In this document: positions 60,272-64,000 of the stretch, piece by piece | Numbering within the stretch: position 1 is the stretch's first letter | Layout of the letters: each line of letters starts with the position of its first letter | NCBI GenBank assembly: GCA_030248195.1 | Contig: JASAND010006683.1 | Location: 26,689 to 90,688 of the forward strand | Source of the DNA: Trissonchulus latispiculum | Taxonomy: Eukaryota; Nematoda; Enoplea; Enoplida; Ironidae | DNA length: 64,000 nt | Direction: 5' to 3' | Notes under the pieces: generated by a model | The model's database searches: none | What the model was told of the DNA's origin: nothing | Seen by the model: the letters and a program-made list of their open reading frames with translations, nothing else | Program-made: the position numbers and the translations under genes

Positions 60272-61266
60272 CCCCATATATGGGGGGGGGGGGCGGGGAG
60301 GTTCTCTAGTGTAGTTTTATGGTTTTGACAAAAATTTCTCACACGCGTTTTATCGTACTAGTACGAAAGTGCTGCGTTGGCTAATCTTAATTTTATCCTA
60401 CTAATTTTGTGGACCGCGGCGAGGGCGTGCGCGTTCAAAAGAGAGGTTATTTTTTGGAAATTCCTTGTTTGCAAGTTTGAACTTCGGAAAGAATATGCAA
60501 ATTAGAAATTCGGCATTTTCGTAATATGCAAATTAGTTTTGACAGTATTTAAGGGAGGGAATTTTCTTCATTTACGGTCACTTCCTATTGAACCCAAAAT
60601 CATCGACAAAATTGGAGAAGCCACGCCCAGGACCAAGGTTAGAGGTTGGTCAAAATGGATTGGGCTATTTTGATTTTATTTTGTAACTATATATAGCCGT
60701 TTTTTGTTTTGATAATTTGAATATTGATGATTGATTATTATTTATTTTGATAATTTGATTAAATTAAAATTGTGCTATTTCCTTTGAAATAAACTAAGTT
60801 TTGTTCGTGTTTACCTCTTAGCTTCAAAATCACATACTCAACACGAACCAGCAATCGGCCTTTCTTCTTTTACCATATTTCCATACTAGGTAGCTGCCAG
60901 AAATTGGTAAAAACTGCCCTGAATGGAAATATGGCGTTTTTGGAGCGGGATTGTATCCGCGACTTAGTATGCAAAAAGAACTTATTTTGGGATGTTTCAT
61001 CAAATTTGGACATGATTTAGGCTGGAATGCTAACAACATATGCCCTAAAGGAATCACCACCTTACTGAGACCTAAGTTAGTTATATCCGACAGCTGAAAC
61101 TGAAATCCAATTAAATTTTAGACTGACCACCCATACGGACTTAAAAGGAATTTAGTTATTTTGCTCGATTACCAAAACTGATGCTGAAACTTCTACTGAA
61201 GCTAAACAAGGAAACCGAAACATAAATTACTGTTCTGTTTTTGTGTGTTATCTGTTGTTACTTCAG
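60272..61266. other. Intergenic, no gene recognised
   Basis: AT-rich with a short poly-G run near 60280. No recognisable exon until 61267. Confidence 0.5.
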
Positions 61267-61611
61267 GCAGCAATAACAGCAAGGATGAGTAAGGAACGGC
61301 GATGGGTAAGCGAACGAGCTATGGAAATTGTCCGTTCAACATATTCCTACAGCAAAAACTCCAAACGAGGCCGTCAGAAAAACAATAGCCGCGCGTATGT
61401 CTTTGCGGCGACCAGGTCGGTGCAAATACATGAAATCAAGGACAAGATTGCTCAGACTCAAGACAGGATAGAAAAGTACAAGCAGTGCCCCGAGTCCACA
61501 GACGCAGCACATCAAAACGGATGGAAACTACAGCAGCTTCGAATGATTCTTTCGGGACTGAGAGCCGAGTTGGTTGCAAATATATCACATCTAAAAGATG
61601 CTCAACGAAAG
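61267..61611 (+). CDS. Candidate coding exon of an unrecognised protein
   Basis: A clean exon-like segment with acceptor TTGTTACTTCAG at its left edge and donor CGAAAG|GTAAAA at its right, phase 0 on both sides, 115 codons and GC-richer than its surroundings. If the first coding exon, it starts at the ATG at 61285 (MSKERRWVSERAMEIV). The protein is basic at the N-terminus (KNSKRGRQKNNSR) and then strongly helical (IHEIKDKIAQTQDRIEKYKQ, LQQLRMILSGLRAELV), suggesting a coiled coil. No family recognised. It could belong to a mobile element or to a host gene running past the window. Confidence 0.45.
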
Positions 61612-61879
61612 GTAAAAAATCCAAGATGTTGCCGCACTTAGAGTGACTACCCGGAAAAGCAAAACCAGCGACGTTCACATAGTCGGCAAAATTCTGTGTA
61701 GTCGAGTCCTACCAAAACCTGGTAGTGCACGACTTTCTTCTTTCTTCCATATTTCAACTTAAAGCAACATACTCAAGGTACAGCATTCGCAGGTTTAATG
61801 GAACACCCACTTAAGCGAACATGTTCTCTTAACGTGCTGGTTCCTTTCGGGTATTTTTGACTCATGCGGGTTTTAATCT

Positions 61880-63325
61880 ACGTGTGTTTTCTTAGCGGAA
61901 TCAGTCGTTGATCCAGCGCCAGAACTGTTTGATCCAGAAAGAGCAAGTAAAACTATGCTTGAGTCACGAACATTTAGCTTTGAGTCACGCATATCGACTC
62001 AAAAATTCACTTTTTATTGGTTCGGCTAGTCGCTTTGCGAACCAAGTTTTGAGTTATTAGCTTCATTTAGTGTCAGCTGATAGTCTTTCAAGTATTCTAT
62101 GAGTCACTCTTTGGAATTTAATGAAACTCCAGAGAAAAGTGGAATTTTTACTTAGAATCACTAATAAAAAAATACTAAATATAATTGCTTAGAGTGTGAA
62201 ATGTTTCGCTCGCCAACATGAGCAGTGCTGAGTATAAAATTGTAGTTATCCCAAGAAAACGCTAAACTTTATTTTTCAATTTGCCATTTTAGTTTTGCAG
62301 TATCAGAGTCACCGACGAATATACATCTGGACGCACTTAAATTCCACCGAATTGTAGAAAAATTTGAGTTTTTGTACATGCAGAGATTGCTGGGTCGCGA
62401 CTGGTCCGCTCACCGAAAAGTAGGGTGACTTTACTCCAAAACGCAGGTAATCTCCGGTTGTCCTAATTTTTTAAATTGAGCAAAAATCTGTTTTTCGCAG
62501 AGAAAACGACTGATGTGGGTTTTTGATTGGCCGTTTTTTATATATTTTTTAGAAACAATCTAATTCCTAAATTACAGAACACAACTGACTCTATTTATTA
62601 AATTTGATGAATTTAATTGACAAAGTTTTGATAAATTATTATCTTGTGAAAGCGCCGCAGCCATTTAGAAACCCACAACAGTCGTTTTCTCTGCGAAAAA
62701 CAGATTTTTGCTTAATTTAAAAAATTAGGACAACCGGAGATTACCTGCCTTTTGGAGTAAAGTCACCCTACTTTCGGTGAGCGGACGCAGTCACGACTTA
62801 GCAGTCTCTACATATACAAAAATTCAAATTTTTTCAACAATTCGGTGGAATTTAAAGCTGCGTCCAGGATTGTATTTTCGTCGGTGACTCTGATACTGCA
62901 AACCAAAGTGTGGCAAATTGAAAAATAAAGTTTAGCGTTTTCTTGGGATAACCACAATTTTATTCTCAGCACTGCTCATGTTGGGTGAGCGGACCATTTC
63001 ACACTCTAAGCCAATTATATTTAGTATTTTTTATTAGTGATTCTAATTAAAAATTCCACTTTTCTCTGAAGTTTCATTAAATTCTAAAGAGTGACTCATG
63101 GAGTACACTTGAAGGACTATCAGCTGACACAAAATGAGCTAATAACTCAAAACTTGGTTCGCAAAGCGACTTTTAGCGAACCAATAAAAAAGTGAATTTT
63201 TTAGTCGAACCATGCGTGACTCAAAGCTAAATGTTCGTGACTCAAGCATAGTTTTTCTTGCTCTTTCTGGATCAAACAGTTCCAGCACTGGATCAAAGAC
63301 TTGGTTCGCTAAGGAGACACACGTG
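61880..63325. mobile_element. Long foldback element with ~700-bp inverted arms
   Basis: The two halves are reverse complements over nearly their whole length, including GTTTGATCCAGAAAGAGCAAG, CTTGAGTCACGAACATTTAG and their inverses, around a centre near 62590-62640. The ends are ACGTGTG and CACACGTG. The direct repeat TTTAATCT flanks both sides (61872-61879, 63326-63333). No coding capacity. Confidence 0.8.
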
Positions 63326-63377
63326 TTTAATCTTTAACTTAAATGGCTAAAACTTACGAAATAACCTACTTCAGTCT

Positions 63378-64000
63378 CTTTAATATTCTGGGACCAGTCC
63401 CTTATTTTTACAGATAAGAACGTTTTGATTTTTGGCCCAGTAGGTAGGCAAGACACGGGATAGGTTGTTATGGATGGAAAGAGGACACGAAAATGAGCAG
63501 TTTGCTTTTACAACCTTTGATCTATCTGCAGTGGTTAATTAAGTATAAGCAAAAATCTGTTTTGAGGCTCAAAAATGGCCTTTTCTGTGGAAATCAGTTA
63601 TTTGAAAATTACTGTCACACGTTAAGGACAAAATTGCCTTATTTATGCTCAATCGATACAGCGTTCAAATGCACACACATGAATGCTAGCCGAACTTTAT
63701 TGTTTTGAGCTAGAATTTGGCCGAAGCCCATTTTTGGGAAAACTTTGATTATTTTGTTTCGAAAATCGATTTCTCGAAAACTACTCATCGGATTCGGAGA
63801 TTTTTGGCAGAATCGATATTCGTACCTCTGCGGAGGGACGTTTTCCTTGGTTTGGGCTAAAACATATCGAGTAGCTAGAAAACTCAATGCGAAGTTGCGA
63901 AATCTTCAACACGTCTCTAGTACGGAGTTCTTTGCACAAATGTTTCTCTATGATTTTGCAGATTTTTGCAATTTTTATAGCATTGTTCCAGTCGGTTTAC
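63378..64000. mobile_element. Diverged partial copy of the first TTAA family
   Basis: It follows the order of 47140-47760: TTCTGGGACCAGTCCC, GTTATGG-TGGAAAGA, AACTACTCATCGGATTC and GGAGGGACGTTTTCCTTGG-type blocks. The outer terminus is missing at its left and the window ends before its right side. Confidence 0.65.

Noticed and set aside
1..64000. CRISPR array, phage or bacterial operon
   Set aside because: Introns, poly(A) signals and animal-specific protein families show animal nuclear DNA; no spaced direct-repeat array is present.

Overview
This window looks like nuclear DNA from a bilaterian invertebrate, probably an arthropod. It has GT-AG introns, AT-rich intergenic DNA, GC-rich exons and many small non-autonomous transposons. 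I recognise three conserved animal genes. The first is a secreted small protein of the lipid-binding group-7-allergen/TULIP type (4 exons, 4375-9199, + strand; family call tentative). The second is an intronless CDK5 activator (p35/p39 type, 13914-15272, + strand). The third is most of a multiple-ankyrin-repeat single-KH-domain gene (MASK, orthologue of ANKHD1/ANKRD17). MASK fills 27525-56617 on the - strand, and I resolved 33 exons whose reading phases agree at every junction. No prokaryotic or CRISPR features were seen.

Layout: 1-4374 is intergenic with degenerate repeats and small inverted-repeat elements. 4375-9199 is the secreted-protein gene; its third intron holds a truncated APE-type non-LTR retrotransposon (6576-8771). 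9632-10931 is a pair of nested elements. 13914-15272 is the CDK5 activator. 16691-17701 and 19465-21220 are TTAA-flanked elements. 21217-27524 is AT-rich and probably includes the 3' end of MASK, which I could not place. 27525-56617 is MASK; most of its longer introns carry a recognisable mobile element, several with clear 8-bp target duplications. 56618-64000 holds no recognised MASK exon. It contains a block with 311-bp terminal direct repeats, an isolated coding-like exon (61267-61611), a 1.4-kb foldback element and a partial copy of the first TTAA family.

The three conserved genes have no evident functional link: MASK is a scaffold/RNA-binding protein, p35 activates CDK5, and the third is secreted. 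The most interesting unexplained signal is a ~70-nt motif present twice (22664-22738 and 58287-58358). Its copies share conserved blocks and a 17-nt invariant loop, while the 6-bp stem around that loop differs in sequence but keeps its pairing. The surrounding DNA is otherwise unrelated, so the motif is a candidate structured RNA. The rest of the interest lies in the nested mobile elements, including one that splits a tRNA-Asn-like gene. All exon boundaries were read by eye and have no transcript support here.
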